Below, in pieces: positions 1-7,988 of a stretch of DNA of 64,000 nt. The translations under genes were made by a program, and so were the position numbers. The DNA is from an uncultured Isosphaeraceae bacterium. GTDB lineage: Bacteria > Planctomycetota > Planctomycetia > Isosphaerales > Isosphaeraceae. Position 1 is the stretch's first letter. Every line of letters starts with the position of its first letter. The stretch is taken from assembly GCA_945957605.1 (NCBI GenBank), contig CAMFLR010000002.1, positions 482,197-546,196 of the forward strand, written 5' to 3'. The notes beneath the pieces were generated by a model. The model ran no database searches. It was given only the letters and a program-made list of their open reading frames with translations, and was not told the origin of the DNA.

Positions 1-1332
1 GCTAACGACAGTATCCGACTGTACCCCACAAGAGGCGTCTAACGCCTCTTTTTTCATGGACTTAAGGCGAATCGTCAGCGAGCGAAACGAGCCTTTCTTC
101 GGAGGCTCAGCTTCGCCAGTTTCCGTCGCTGCCTGACGGCTTCCGTCCCCTCCGTAGGGGAATACTAGGGGAGGACGCATACTTACGCGTCGGATAGGTT
201 CGCCCGTGGGCGATGATTCGGCGATCGCCTTCGGCGGATTCGCTCCCGCTCTCGGTATGCCGTTGAGCGCGGTCGTCTGGTCGGCGAATCCTACGTGCGC
301 ATACGTCCCGAGCGTCAGCGTTGGCGTCGAATGTCGGGCGAGGGTCTGGACCACTTTTACGGGGGCTTGGGTCATCGCCAACGCTGTAATGTAGGAGTGC
401 CGGAGCGCGTGGAAGTCCACCACGCGATTCGATGAATCCCTGTACACGATGCCCGCCGTTTCGAGGTCGTGCCGGATCAGTTCGGCGGTGTGTTTCGTCA
501 GCTTGCCGAATACCGGCTGTCCCGCTGGCTTCGACGCGAGCCAGGGCCGAAGCGCGTTGGCCAAATCGGAACGAATGGGTTGCACGTCGTCACGACGGCG
601 CTTCGAGTAACCCGCCTTGACCGTTACGGTCGGCGGTTCGCCGTCGAGATTGAAGACCTCGGGCGTCAGCGTTCGCAATTCGTTGGCGCGAAAGCCCGTT
701 CCAGCCGCGAGCCGATAAAGTGCGGCACGATCGATCCCGGTCGCACTTTTGTACACTCCACCCTTCTCAGCAGCGCAGAACAACCGGTCGAGTTCTTCTG
801 CACTCAAAGCGCGGCGCTCGTGACGGCGGTCGGGATCAGGGTTCGGCGGGACGACGTGTGCGAGTGGATTTTCGCGAGTCCGCCCGTCCTTGAACAGCCA
901 TTGCGAAAAGCCTTTGAACTGCCGGACGTAGTGATGAATCGTCCGAAGCGACGCTCCCTCGTCACGCACCGCCTTCAGCGCGGATTGTAAACGCGACGGC
1001 GAGAAGTCGGAAAGCCGCTTGAATCGAGCCAACGCGATGACGCGAGCACAACGGGCTTTGACAAGGTCGGCGTGGTCCTTCGTCCCGCGTGAAGCCAGGT
1101 ACGCGTAATAGTCTTCAAGATGATCCGTCGGAGACTTGTTCTCCTGCGCAACAAAACCGACGGTCTTCCGGTCAATCAAGCCCGCCTTCAGCTTGATCAC
1201 TTCCATCTCGACGCCTGCCGCAATCCGCTCGGTCTCGCGGCGATCCGGGCATCCCTTCCGCTCGCGCTGGATGCCGTTCTCATCAACGAATCGGTAATAC
1301 CAGTTCTTGCCAACCTTGCGAAACGACGCCAT
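1..1332 (-). CDS. int: Tyrosine recombinase (integrase), open to window edge
   Basis: Site-specific integrase. The frame opens at ATG 1332 and has no stop before base 1 (444 codons seen). An N-terminal SAM-like core-binding region spans about residues 60-165, and the catalytic domain about 175-355. Catalytic residues are visible: R215 in GFRANE, K239, the HALRH box (H308, R311), H334 in ARHS, and nucleophile Y344 in GTYAH. The frame then continues about 100 residues past the tyrosine as a basic tail and enters the tRNA gene in antisense. Across the att site it is in phase with the start-less frame at 16,309-16,572, so the excised circle would encode 531 residues. It begins 5 nt after the XRE gene ends and was probably co-transcribed with it. 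Confidence 0.9.
   Translation of the reverse strand, partial: MASFRKVGKNWYYRFVDENGIQRERKGCPDRRETERIAAGVEMEVIKLKAGLIDRKTVGFVAQENKSPTDHLEDYYAYLASRGTKDHADLVKARCARVIALARFKRLSDFSPSRLQSALKAVRDEGASLRTIHHYVRQFKGFSQWLFKDGRTRENPLAHVVPPNPDPDRRHERRALSAEELDRLFCAAEKGGVYKSATGIDRAALYRLAAGTGFRANELRTLTPEVFNLDGEPPTVTVKAGYSKRRRDDVQPIRSDLANALRPWLASKPAGQPVFGKLTKHTAELIRHDLETAGIVYRDSSNRVVDFHALRHSYITALAMTQAPVKVVQTLARHSTPTLTLGTYAHVGFADQTTALNGIPRAGANPPKAIAESSPTGEPIRRVSMRPPLVFPYGGDGSRQAATETGEAEPPKKGSFRSLTIRLKSMKKEALDASCGVQSDTVVS
30..54 (+). terminator. Intrinsic terminator just after the tRNA-Ser site (left copy)
   Basis: An 8-bp stem (AAGAGGCG / CGCCTCTT) with a 5-nt loop is followed by a T run. It lies about 30 nt after the tRNA discriminator position and would end tRNA-Ser transcription. 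The same hairpin is present at 16,602-16,627, so each inserted element seems to bring its own copy. It also lies inside the open integrase frame on the other strand. Confidence 0.75.
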
Positions 1333-1337
1333 TTCTC

Positions 1338-1556
1338 TCACTTCCCTTCTTTGGGTGGGATCGTCTTGGTTCTCGCGACTTCAAAGCCGATCACTTCGGC
1401 GAGGCGGTCGAGCACTTCGAGCGAAAGCCCACCCTTCCCGCTCATGAATCGAGAGAAGCTGCCCTGATCAAAGCCGATCGCTTTACAAATCGCGTAGCGA
1501 CTCAACTCGGATTCGTTCACAGCGTCTCGAATCTGGTCGGAAAAAGGTTTGCCCAT
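1338..1556 (-). CDS. XRE-family helix-turn-helix regulator
   Basis: This 72-residue DNA-binding protein is almost entirely one Cro/C1-type HTH domain. Residues 18-60 carry the pattern SRYAICKAIGFDQGSFSRFM followed by a GLSLEVLDRLAEVIGFE helix pair. The size is typical for a small element repressor. It sits directly upstream of the integrase gene (5-nt gap). A 7-bp inverted repeat begins 21 nt upstream of its start codon and could be its operator, so it probably represses itself and the integrase. The family call is secure; the regulatory target is inferred from position. Confidence 0.85.
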   Translation of the reverse strand: MGKPFSDQIRDAVNESELSRYAICKAIGFDQGSFSRFMSGKGGLSLEVLDRLAEVIGFEVARTKTIPPKEGK

Positions 1557-1576
1557 GCTCGACCATACTAACCACT

Positions 1577-1595
1577 ACTTGCCATTACGGCAAGT
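1577..1595. promoter_or_regulatory. Candidate operator palindrome upstream of XRE gene
   Basis: A perfect inverted repeat, ACTTGCC-ATTAC-GGCAAGT, lies 21 nt upstream of the XRE start codon. Size and spacing suit a dimeric XRE repressor. Binding is inferred, not shown. Confidence 0.45.
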
Positions 1596-1616
1596 TAATT
1601 CTTTCGACGATTCGCA

Positions 1617-1660
1617 AGGTCAAGGTTAGAGTTCCCTATAGGGGTCCTTAACCTTGACCT
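1617..1660 (-). terminator. Composite hairpin after the replication operon
   Basis: The 12-bp arms AGGTCAAGGTTA (1617-1628) and TAACCTTGACCT (1649-1660) enclose a second small palindrome, CCCTATAGGG. The structure lies just downstream of the RepA-like gene stop and upstream of the XRE promoter region. There is no long T run, so a regulatory or origin role is also possible. Confidence 0.45.
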
Positions 1661-1678
1661 CGCCGCCCTGCCCTTCGC

Positions 1679-2701
1679 TCAAGCCGCACACGTTGACGAC
1701 TCGTCGGCCACGAGATGCCAGAGTTGCGGACGACTCGATTCATCGACAACGAGCTTGCCCTCGGTAACAAGGTCATCCTTCGCGTTGAAGATCGTCGACT
1801 TCGTACCGCCGGAATCTGTCCACCGATTGATCAGCGCCGCCGCTTTCTGGTCGTTGCGTTCGCTCAATTCGGCGATGAGAAACTCCTTCGCGTTGCGTCG
1901 TGCGGATTGGTTCGGGCCGGGTTTCGGCGCGCCAGTTCCCGACCCGCTCGCCTTGATGTCGGGCGCTTCGGCCGAGTAGTCGACTCCCGATTCCGTGATC
2001 GTAAGCCCCAGCGGCGGGACCGGCTTGTAATTGCCGTCGACGTCGAGCCGAAGTCGCGTGCGGTCGTCCGGATCGGTTCGTGAAAGCCTCAAAATGGTCC
2101 GGGCAATCCCGCTTGTACGAAGGCCGAGAACTCCGTCGGCCTTGTTCAAATGGTTCGTGACGAGGATAGGTAGACGCGTCATCGCTGCCAGATCCGCGAG
2201 CCGTCCGAAGTGCGTTGCGACGTCCCCAGTATCGTGGAGTTTGAAGCCAGGTGCCGCGCTCCAGGCAGTGTCGACGACCACGAACGCGCACTGCCCCGCA
2301 AGCGCCGCCGTCAGCCTCACGAACGATGCGAAGTGCTCCTCGTCGTCGAGTCGCCAGAAGCTCAACGGCGTCTCGACCGATGCCGCAAGGTGAATCGCAT
2401 CGAGCGGCACCCCAGCAGCGGTCAGGCGGTCGCGCAATTGCTGTTGCTGACGATCGCCCAGAACCCAAAGCGTTTGCGAGCAAGGCGGGACCGGACACGG
2501 AGCACCAAGCGGAAACTCGCGGCCGTGCCACGCTCGCGCCGCTAGGTCGGTCAGGAAGTTGGTCTTGCCCGTCTTCTCCTTCGCGACGACGAGATGAACC
2601 TCACCGCGCCTGATGTAACCGTCCCAGTAAAGGTCGCCGCCCGATTCGTCGATCGCCTTCGCGGCGTCGGCGAGTGTGGCGTGCTTCGGAATATCAATCA
2701 T
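1679..2701 (-). CDS. RepA-like P-loop ATPase (AAA_25 type)
   Basis: Probable replication helicase or ATPase of the element, 340 residues. A RecA-like fold is indicated by a Walker A motif at residues 40-49 (EKTGKTNF), a Walker B at 139-147 (FVVVDTAW) and a polar strand with an asparagine-histidine pair near 183 (VTNHLNK). This layout is typical of plasmid RepA-like ATPases in the AAA_25 group. The C-terminal 90 residues look like a small DNA-binding or linker region. The ATG start overlaps the primase stop by 4 nt (ATGA), so the two are translationally coupled. With the primase and SSB-like protein it forms a three-gene replication module. It could instead act in recombination, but the neighbours favour replication. 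Confidence 0.8.
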   Translation of the reverse strand: MIDIPKHATLADAAKAIDESGGDLYWDGYIRRGEVHLVVAKEKTGKTNFLTDLAARAWHGREFPLGAPCPVPPCSQTLWVLGDRQQQQLRDRLTAAGVPLDAIHLAASVETPLSFWRLDDEEHFASFVRLTAALAGQCAFVVVDTAWSAAPGFKLHDTGDVATHFGRLADLAAMTRLPILVTNHLNKADGVLGLRTSGIARTILRLSRTDPDDRTRLRLDVDGNYKPVPPLGLTITESGVDYSAEAPDIKASGSGTGAPKPGPNQSARRNAKEFLIAELSERNDQKAAALINRWTDSGGTKSTIFNAKDDLVTEGKLVVDESSRPQLWHLVADESSTCAA

Positions 2702-3687
2702 GTGTTCCCTTCTTCGGCCTTACACCGAACGTGTTCAATTCCACATTTGATCTGTCGAGCAACGTCGCGAGCCGATAAGCCCATGTCGAGCCCGACGGGA
2801 GTAAGAATCGCAGTGACGAGGTCGTCAACCGACGAGAACCCCGCAAGGTTCGCCGCGCAACTGAAAAGCATGCGGTGACGGTCGCCCTCGTCGGCACCCT
2901 CACGGATAACTACCCACGTCAAAGCGTTGATTTTGCTCTCCGAGCATGCGGCCGTAGTTTCGCGCCGTTGCCGCTCATTCGCCGCTTCTAGCTGAACCGC
3001 GTTCGCCGCATCGCGCCACTCACGAAGAATCGCGGGGTGCGCGGTCGAGTTCGGCAAATCGAACGGAATCGGCAGTGCCGCCCGTTGTCGAACGGCATCG
3101 GCGGAGATGTACAGCAAGTCGTCCGCGTCGACGATGACCTTGAAGAGTCCCGTCTTGTTGTGGCGAGTATTAGGCGCTCGCCAAAGCTGAGTCGGGAGAT
3201 AGACCCCCTCATCAATTTTGAGTCCAATCGCATCGGCGGCGCTGGTCGCCAACCGACGCGCAACCGCATTGTTATTCGGCGCCGGCCGGATGCCGTCGAC
3301 CGGAATCGAAATATGAAATCCTTTCGACCCACTAAACGCGACCAACAAATCAGCGGTGTCGAGCGACCATCGCTCCACAATACCCGCCACAAGCCGGCGC
3401 ACGTCGTTCAAGGCATCGTCGAGGCAGAGTCGGTCGAGGTCGAAGTTGATTGACGCGATTCCGATCGGGCCTGCATATCCCGCCGAGCTTTCGGTAGCGT
3501 CTACGAGCGTCTTGAGATCCGCCGTGTACCGAAACGCACTAAGAAACGTCGGTATTTCAAGCGGAAGGCGAGGATCGGCCGAGGCGTAAAGCCGTATCGC
3601 TTTGTCGAACGATACGACTTCACGCCTGCTCGACGCGCCGCCCACGACTTTGAGTCCGTACGGAGCGTGCACAGGTGCCTCCGTCAA
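2698..3687 (-). CDS. Archaeo-eukaryotic-type primase (PrimPol-like)
   Basis: Predicted DNA primase, 329 residues. The three AEP motifs are visible: motif I NFDLDR at 81-86 with the two metal-binding aspartates, motif II SGSKGFHISIP at 119-129, and motif III around 168-186 (LWRAPNTRHNKTG). A C-terminal helical part (about 255-320), containing an EGDRH sequence, resembles a PriCT-type domain. The chosen start is TTG, forming a TTGA overlap with the stop of the SSB-like gene; a GTG five codons later is an alternative. Flanking SSB-like and RepA-like genes support a role in autonomous replication of the excised element. Confidence 0.8.
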   Translation of the reverse strand: MTEAPVHAPYGLKVVGGASSRREVVSFDKAIRLYASADPRLPLEIPTFLSAFRYTADLKTLVDATESSAGYAGPIGIASINFDLDRLCLDDALNDVRRLVAGIVERWSLDTADLLVAFSGSKGFHISIPVDGIRPAPNNNAVARRLATSAADAIGLKIDEGVYLPTQLWRAPNTRHNKTGLFKVIVDADDLLYISADAVRQRAALPIPFDLPNSTAHPAILREWRDAANAVQLEAANERQRRETTAACSESKINALTWVVIREGADEGDRHRMLFSCAANLAGFSSVDDLVTAILTPVGLDMGLSARDVARQIKCGIEHVRCKAEEGNT

Positions 3688-4196
3688 AAATCCGGCTCGT
3701 CGTCTTCAGCCTGGACGTTCTCGGGTTCGTCCACGTCGAAGATGTCAGCAGGCGGCGCGCTCGCGATGATCTTGAACGAAGCAACCTCGTTGAACGACGT
3801 GTGATCGTCTCGCACTTTCTGCACGATCTTCACCTCGGCAATCATGCCGGTTGGCAATGGTTGACTGAGTTGATCAACGCGATTGATCCCGAGTTTCACG
3901 AGATCCCGCTTCGCGAGCGCCATGGCGTTTCTGGTCAACCAAATCGGCTTCCAGAACTTGCGGTTCACGTACGGCTGATCGATCGCCTGGAAGACAACCT
4001 CGTAGTTCGGCTTGCCGCCGCTCGATTGCTTCACCTTGCCGTCAACAACGGCGCATCGGTACGTCCCCGCAGGAACTGGCTCAAAATCGTCGCTCGCGGC
4101 GGGAACCGCGTTCCAGAGAGCTTCGATGTCAGCGCTATTTCCCCCAAGAATCTGATCAACAGTCATTCGCTTGTCAGAATACGATGGCATTCTCAT
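3684..4196 (-). CDS. DUF669-family SSB-like protein
   Basis: Probable single-strand DNA-binding protein, 170 residues. The middle (about 40-140) has the beta-rich pattern of phage DUF669 proteins: PAGTYRC, then an NYEVVFQAID strand and a NRKFWKPIWLT segment. The last residues are strongly acidic and end in DDEPDF, resembling the acidic tip that bacterial SSB uses to recruit partners. It is the first gene of the replication trio and overlaps the primase by 4 nt. The family call rests on pattern and context; ssDNA binding is expected for the family but not demonstrated here. Confidence 0.7.
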   Translation of the reverse strand: MRMPSYSDKRMTVDQILGGNSADIEALWNAVPAASDDFEPVPAGTYRCAVVDGKVKQSSGGKPNYEVVFQAIDQPYVNRKFWKPIWLTRNAMALAKRDLVKLGINRVDQLSQPLPTGMIAEVKIVQKVRDDHTSFNEVASFKIIASAPPADIFDVDEPENVQAEDDEPDF

Positions 4197-4234
4197 TTCC
4201 TTCGCCTTGTGGGCGGTTGCAAATCATGGATGAA

Positions 4235-4257
4235 CTCAAGCCGACCAACGGCTTGAG
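4235..4257 (-). terminator. Hairpin between AlpA-like and SSB-like genes
   Basis: A 9-bp perfect stem (CTCAAGCCG / CGGCTTGAG) with a 5-nt loop lies in the 96-nt gap after the AlpA-like gene. It may be an attenuator or partial terminator before the replication genes. No T run is visible. Confidence 0.4.
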
Positions 4258-4292
4258 ACGTTGTGCGAGCGCGGACCGTGGACGATCTGTCC

Positions 4293-4505
4293 TCAACGGT
4301 CGTTCAGGAATTTGTCGAGTGTCGCGGGAGTCCAGAGCGGCATCTTGCCGACCTTCCGGTCGGGCTTGGGAAATCGTCCCGCGCTCCGTTCGCGTTCAAT
4401 CGAACGGCGGCTCACACCGAGCAATTCGGCAATCTCGTCGAGCCGATATGCAAGCCGTGCGTGGCCAGTTTGGCCATCGCTCTTTGTGGGCGAAGCGGTA
4501 CTCAT
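4293..4505 (-). CDS. AlpA/excisionase-like HTH protein
   Basis: Small winged-helix DNA-binding protein of 70 residues. The core YRLDEIAELLGVSRRSIER, then FPKPDRKVGKMPLW and a helix ending LDKFLNDR, is the classic excisionase/AlpA (HTH_17) layout. The chosen ATG at 4505 overlaps the stop of the preceding small gene as ATGA; a start at 4556 would overlap it by 55 nt. In satellites and integrative elements such proteins act as recombination directionality factors or activators of excision and replication. Its position just before the replication genes fits either role. Confidence 0.8.
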   Translation of the reverse strand: MSTASPTKSDGQTGHARLAYRLDEIAELLGVSRRSIERERSAGRFPKPDRKVGKMPLWTPATLDKFLNDR

Positions 4506-4702
4506 TCCGCCACCGCCTTTCCCTCTCGTCGAGAGGTGCGGCGGTTCACTGTCCATCCGAGCCGGTCAAGTTCGCGTTGAGCGTGGGCTGCTTGCGAAAA
4601 GTCGCCGCGCTCGATCGCGATGATCAACTCCGAAAACCACGCAACCGGAGAGTCGTCCGGCCTAGCTGAGTCCGCGGCCTCTTGCTTTGCACGCTTCATC
4701 AA
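4502..4702 (-). CDS. Small protein of unknown function
   Basis: 66 residues, charged, predicted mostly helical, with no family I recognise. The body (about 20-52) has an amphipathic pattern with WFSELIIAIERGDF then AQRELDRLGW. It is coupled to the AlpA-like gene by an ATGA overlap, which supports it being real. It may begin at the second of two adjacent ATG codons. The role may be regulatory or accessory to excision; this is a guess from position. Confidence 0.6.
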   Translation of the reverse strand: MMKRAKQEAADSARPDDSPVAWFSELIIAIERGDFSQAAHAQRELDRLGWTVNRRTSRREGKAVAE

Positions 4703-4871
4703 ATTCGCCTCCTGTGTTACGGGTCGCCGTCACGATTGCGGCGTTCCCGTAAGATCAGGAGTTGTGTGCGGTGTGCGTGCGGTCGAAGCGCCAGATTGCG
4801 GCCTGATTCAAGGGCAGAAAAAATCCAAGTGTGCGGCCAGGTGTGCAAATGGGTGTGAAGAGTGTGCGATT

Positions 4872-6245
4872 TTATTCGTCGTCGGGATCATCACGTAGGA
4901 CGTCTTGCCAAGTCTCAACCTTCCGAGTCTTGGGATCCTTCATGCCTCGCGGTATCGACTTTTTCCTATCCTGCCGCTGTGCGCGATCGGTATTGATCAA
5001 TGATCGCAGTGTCGGGCAATCGCGATAGACTTTGGTCCTCTCCGCTCCAAGTCTCCTTGCCACTTCGGCGAGGATTACAGGTTTGCCGCTCGCACTAATT
5101 TCATGTGCGACTGCAACGGCTCGGCTGTCGAGAGACAGATTTTCAAACTTCGTCTCGCTCGCTGGAGGCGTCGATAGCACAGCAGGAACGAGAGTGATCG
5201 AAGCGGGTGTTACGTTGGTCGGGTTGTCGGCGCTGGGTGGAGGCAACGGCGGTTTTGTCTCATGCTCGATTTTCTTCAGTATCGGATCAACGTTAGTCAG
5301 GAACTCGCAAATCACCTTATGAAAGGCGCTGTTGATATCGATCGAAGGAACAGTCATTCCCAGTCGTGGTGCGTTGACAAACGCTTCGTGCCGATCGTGA
5401 AACACGGCCCTTCCATCTTCGGGAGTAAGCGTTGGTCCGTATCCTTTCGCTCGTCCCACGTCGGCAAAATCGTCGATACCCTTGTGGCTGTCCAAGCCCA
5501 TGAAGCCCTCTTGCCACGAGATTGCTGCCTCATAAACTGGACGTTCATACGCTTGGCGAAAGCGCTCGAATCGGTCGGTGATGTACTGCGATCGGCGTGG
5601 TTCAGGCTGGGTTAGTTCCTCCCAACCAATCTCTCGTGTGAAGTCGTCAAACCTTTCGATAATAACGGCCAGGTATCTTCCAACTCGCACGGGCCAGCCC
5701 ACGCCAGCCATCCACCTCGGGCGTAATGGCTGTAGCGCGTCAGACAGCCCGCAAAACCACGGTTGATAGTTATCCTCCTGAAGTGTGCTAGTCGGCCAGG
5801 TGGTGCCCTGAATTGAGCGGATGTAATACCAGAAACGATCCACAAGTGAGCGAATCTGCTTGATACTCGGCACATACGGCGGCGCGACGTGTGTCGGCGG
5901 TGATTCGTATTTCCCAAGCTGAAACCAAATCTCAGCGATGTCATTCCCGACTTCGGCAAACGCCGACGGTTCCGAACGATCCCCGCTGAATTTGTATTCG
6001 ATGAAACTCAAGCCGTCGGCGTGATGCCAAAGCTGAATGATCGTTGGATAACTGGGCGAAACGATGTCGTATGCGTTGCGAAGGGTGCCGGTCAGCGACG
6101 ATGCCAATCGTCCCACAAAATCGCGAAACGCGAGACGACCATCGGCATCGGGTAGCCCAACGGCAGTCGGGTAATTTGTCGATTGATCAAGATCGACTGA
6201 CCGCCGTTGCCCATCGCTCTTCCAGACGAAAGTCTTGTTTTTCAC
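4872..6245 (-). CDS. Unknown 457-residue protein with C-terminal HTH-like segment
   Basis: I do not recognise a family. Residues 1-330 are a mixed alpha/beta globular region rich in aromatic residues (for example DRFWYYIRS and GVGWPVRVGRYLAV). A proline-rich low-complexity linker follows at about 335-375. Residues 385-425 look like an HTH: AHEISASGKPVILAEVARRLG, then a recognition-like helix ERTKVYRDCPTLRSLI. A basic tail and an acidic end (DDPDDE) close the protein. The gene stands alone between the AlpA-like operon and hsdS, with its own 171-nt upstream gap. It could be an element regulator or another defence gene. Confidence 0.75.
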   Translation of the reverse strand: MKNKTFVWKSDGQRRSVDLDQSTNYPTAVGLPDADGRLAFRDFVGRLASSLTGTLRNAYDIVSPSYPTIIQLWHHADGLSFIEYKFSGDRSEPSAFAEVGNDIAEIWFQLGKYESPPTHVAPPYVPSIKQIRSLVDRFWYYIRSIQGTTWPTSTLQEDNYQPWFCGLSDALQPLRPRWMAGVGWPVRVGRYLAVIIERFDDFTREIGWEELTQPEPRRSQYITDRFERFRQAYERPVYEAAISWQEGFMGLDSHKGIDDFADVGRAKGYGPTLTPEDGRAVFHDRHEAFVNAPRLGMTVPSIDINSAFHKVICEFLTNVDPILKKIEHETKPPLPPPSADNPTNVTPASITLVPAVLSTPPASETKFENLSLDSRAVAVAHEISASGKPVILAEVARRLGAERTKVYRDCPTLRSLINTDRAQRQDRKKSIPRGMKDPKTRKVETWQDVLRDDPDDE

Positions 6246-6416
6246 GGCTCACCCCCAATCGACGAGCGCGCAGAGCGACCGGTCGAGACGCGGTTCGCGT
6301 CGCGATTCATCACGAAGTCCGGCCGAGCGGCTTCAGATCAGACTACTGGAATTTAGATCACAGTGTACTGACGTTTAGACGACGAGTTCAAGACGCTGCC
6401 GCGCAATTTGGCGGGA

Positions 6417-7988
6417 TTACGAAACGGCCACAGCCGGGGCGAGTGCTTCGTGGAGGATCGCTTCGAGAAGGCGCCGGCTTTCGGTCTGGGCCGTCGTGAG
6501 TTGGGCTTCGAGTTGGTCGCAGATGGACATCAGTTCGTTGACCTTGGCGACGATGCGGTGCTGTTCGGCAAGCGGCGGGACCGGAATCACATAGAGTTTG
6601 ACGCTCGCTGAAGAAAGATTTGGTTGTGCGGTACCATTATCAAATCGTGCAATTTGTTGTCGGCCGAGCGGACTCAACAAGTAATAATACATAAACTTAT
6701 TGTCAATAATCTCATCAAGCCGGATAATCATCAATGAGGATGCTATTGCACCTTCGACGAATGGTTCGACGAAGGCCGTCTTTCCAAGGGTTGCCCCTCG
6801 AAGACAATACACCAAATCACCGGGTTTAATTTTGCCGCCTCCCAGCGAATTAAACTTCTCCCGAGTGATGTAATGCATGAATTCCATCGAAAGGCTTCCA
6901 TCGGGTTGAATGTGTCCTGTATTGATAAATGGTAACCCAGACGCGACATATTCTTCGCGATTTGGGTAGTTCTTTCCTCGATCGCCGTTGATTAAGGCCG
7001 CCACGGAGCCAAGACGAGACCATCGCCATTTGTCCGGTAACGTAAATGGAATTTCGTCCAAACTAATCTGGGTCGCGTGGGATCGCTTGGTGTTCCGATC
7101 AGCGATCTCTGAATGCATTTCGCTTGGATCTTGTGGCACAAGTTTCCCAAGCATCGCCAGACTCAAGATAGCGCGACGCAGTTGTGACATTTGTTCTGGG
7201 CGGGTAGTGAGGCGGGAGAGATGTCGGAGATGGAAGTGGGCGTGATCGCGGAAGGTGGACGCATCGTCGTCGGGATTGTTCAGGCGATTCAGACTCGCCG
7301 CCGCAAGCCGATCCCGCCGTCTCTCCCGCTCCGCTTGCGCCACCTCCAGCCGATCGCACAACGCCATCAATTCGTCCAATTTGGCGACAACTTGACGTTG
7401 CTCGGCTAATGAAGGAACCGGCAGTGCCACCGTTTTCAGTGATCCAAGATTGATACCAGCCTGTCCGATCCAGCGATTGCACAATCGTGAGAAGAATCCT
7501 CTTTTGAGAAGCAACATGAAATACGCCACAAAGAAGTTTGGATCGACTTCTTTATGAAGTTTGATTCTTGTCAGATGATTGCTGAATGCATAATCACAGT
7601 CTCGATCGACGAGGCATGTTTTGCCCACAAGCTCTTGGCTGTTTGTATTGTTAAATATAATATCACCTTTTTTGAGACCAGCCTTCTTTACATCAATCTT
7701 ATCTGGATCGACGCGGATAATTAGATCGAAGTTCAATCGGCCGTTCGTCCCAATATTATGCGTTCGAAGATGAACGAAACCATCCTCGACTTGATGAGTC
7801 TTGGCACAAGCAAACCCCGGAGAAATGTCTGACGCAACCTCTGCGACAGTCTTCAACGGCCATTCGACCGAGTGCTCAAAGAGCCGGCCACAGAAGGCAA
7901 GTTCAAGCACGGATTCGCGGAGCTTCGAGGTCGCGCCAGGAGCATCACAAATGCGATCAAAATGTGTAAAAAGCGAAGTATCAATCAC
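6417..7988 (-). CDS. hsdS: Type I restriction-modification specificity subunit
   Basis: DNA-recognition subunit, 523 residues. It has the two-fold layout of HsdS: target-recognition domain 1 (about 40-190), a conserved helical spacer with LAEQRQVVAKLDELMALCDR, target-recognition domain 2 (about 310-465), and a second spacer with LAEQHRIVAKVNELMSICDQ. Each half would read one part of a bipartite site. The GTG start overlaps the hsdM stop (GTGA), so the genes are coupled. The recognition domains are noticeably more AT-rich than the surrounding genes, as is common for these exchangeable parts. It appears full length. Confidence 0.93.
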   Translation of the reverse strand: MIDTSLFTHFDRICDAPGATSKLRESVLELAFCGRLFEHSVEWPLKTVAEVASDISPGFACAKTHQVEDGFVHLRTHNIGTNGRLNFDLIIRVDPDKIDVKKAGLKKGDIIFNNTNSQELVGKTCLVDRDCDYAFSNHLTRIKLHKEVDPNFFVAYFMLLLKRGFFSRLCNRWIGQAGINLGSLKTVALPVPSLAEQRQVVAKLDELMALCDRLEVAQAERERRRDRLAAASLNRLNNPDDDASTFRDHAHFHLRHLSRLTTRPEQMSQLRRAILSLAMLGKLVPQDPSEMHSEIADRNTKRSHATQISLDEIPFTLPDKWRWSRLGSVAALINGDRGKNYPNREEYVASGLPFINTGHIQPDGSLSMEFMHYITREKFNSLGGGKIKPGDLVYCLRGATLGKTAFVEPFVEGAIASSLMIIRLDEIIDNKFMYYYLLSPLGRQQIARFDNGTAQPNLSSASVKLYVIPVPPLAEQHRIVAKVNELMSICDQLEAQLTTAQTESRRLLEAILHEALAPAVAVS

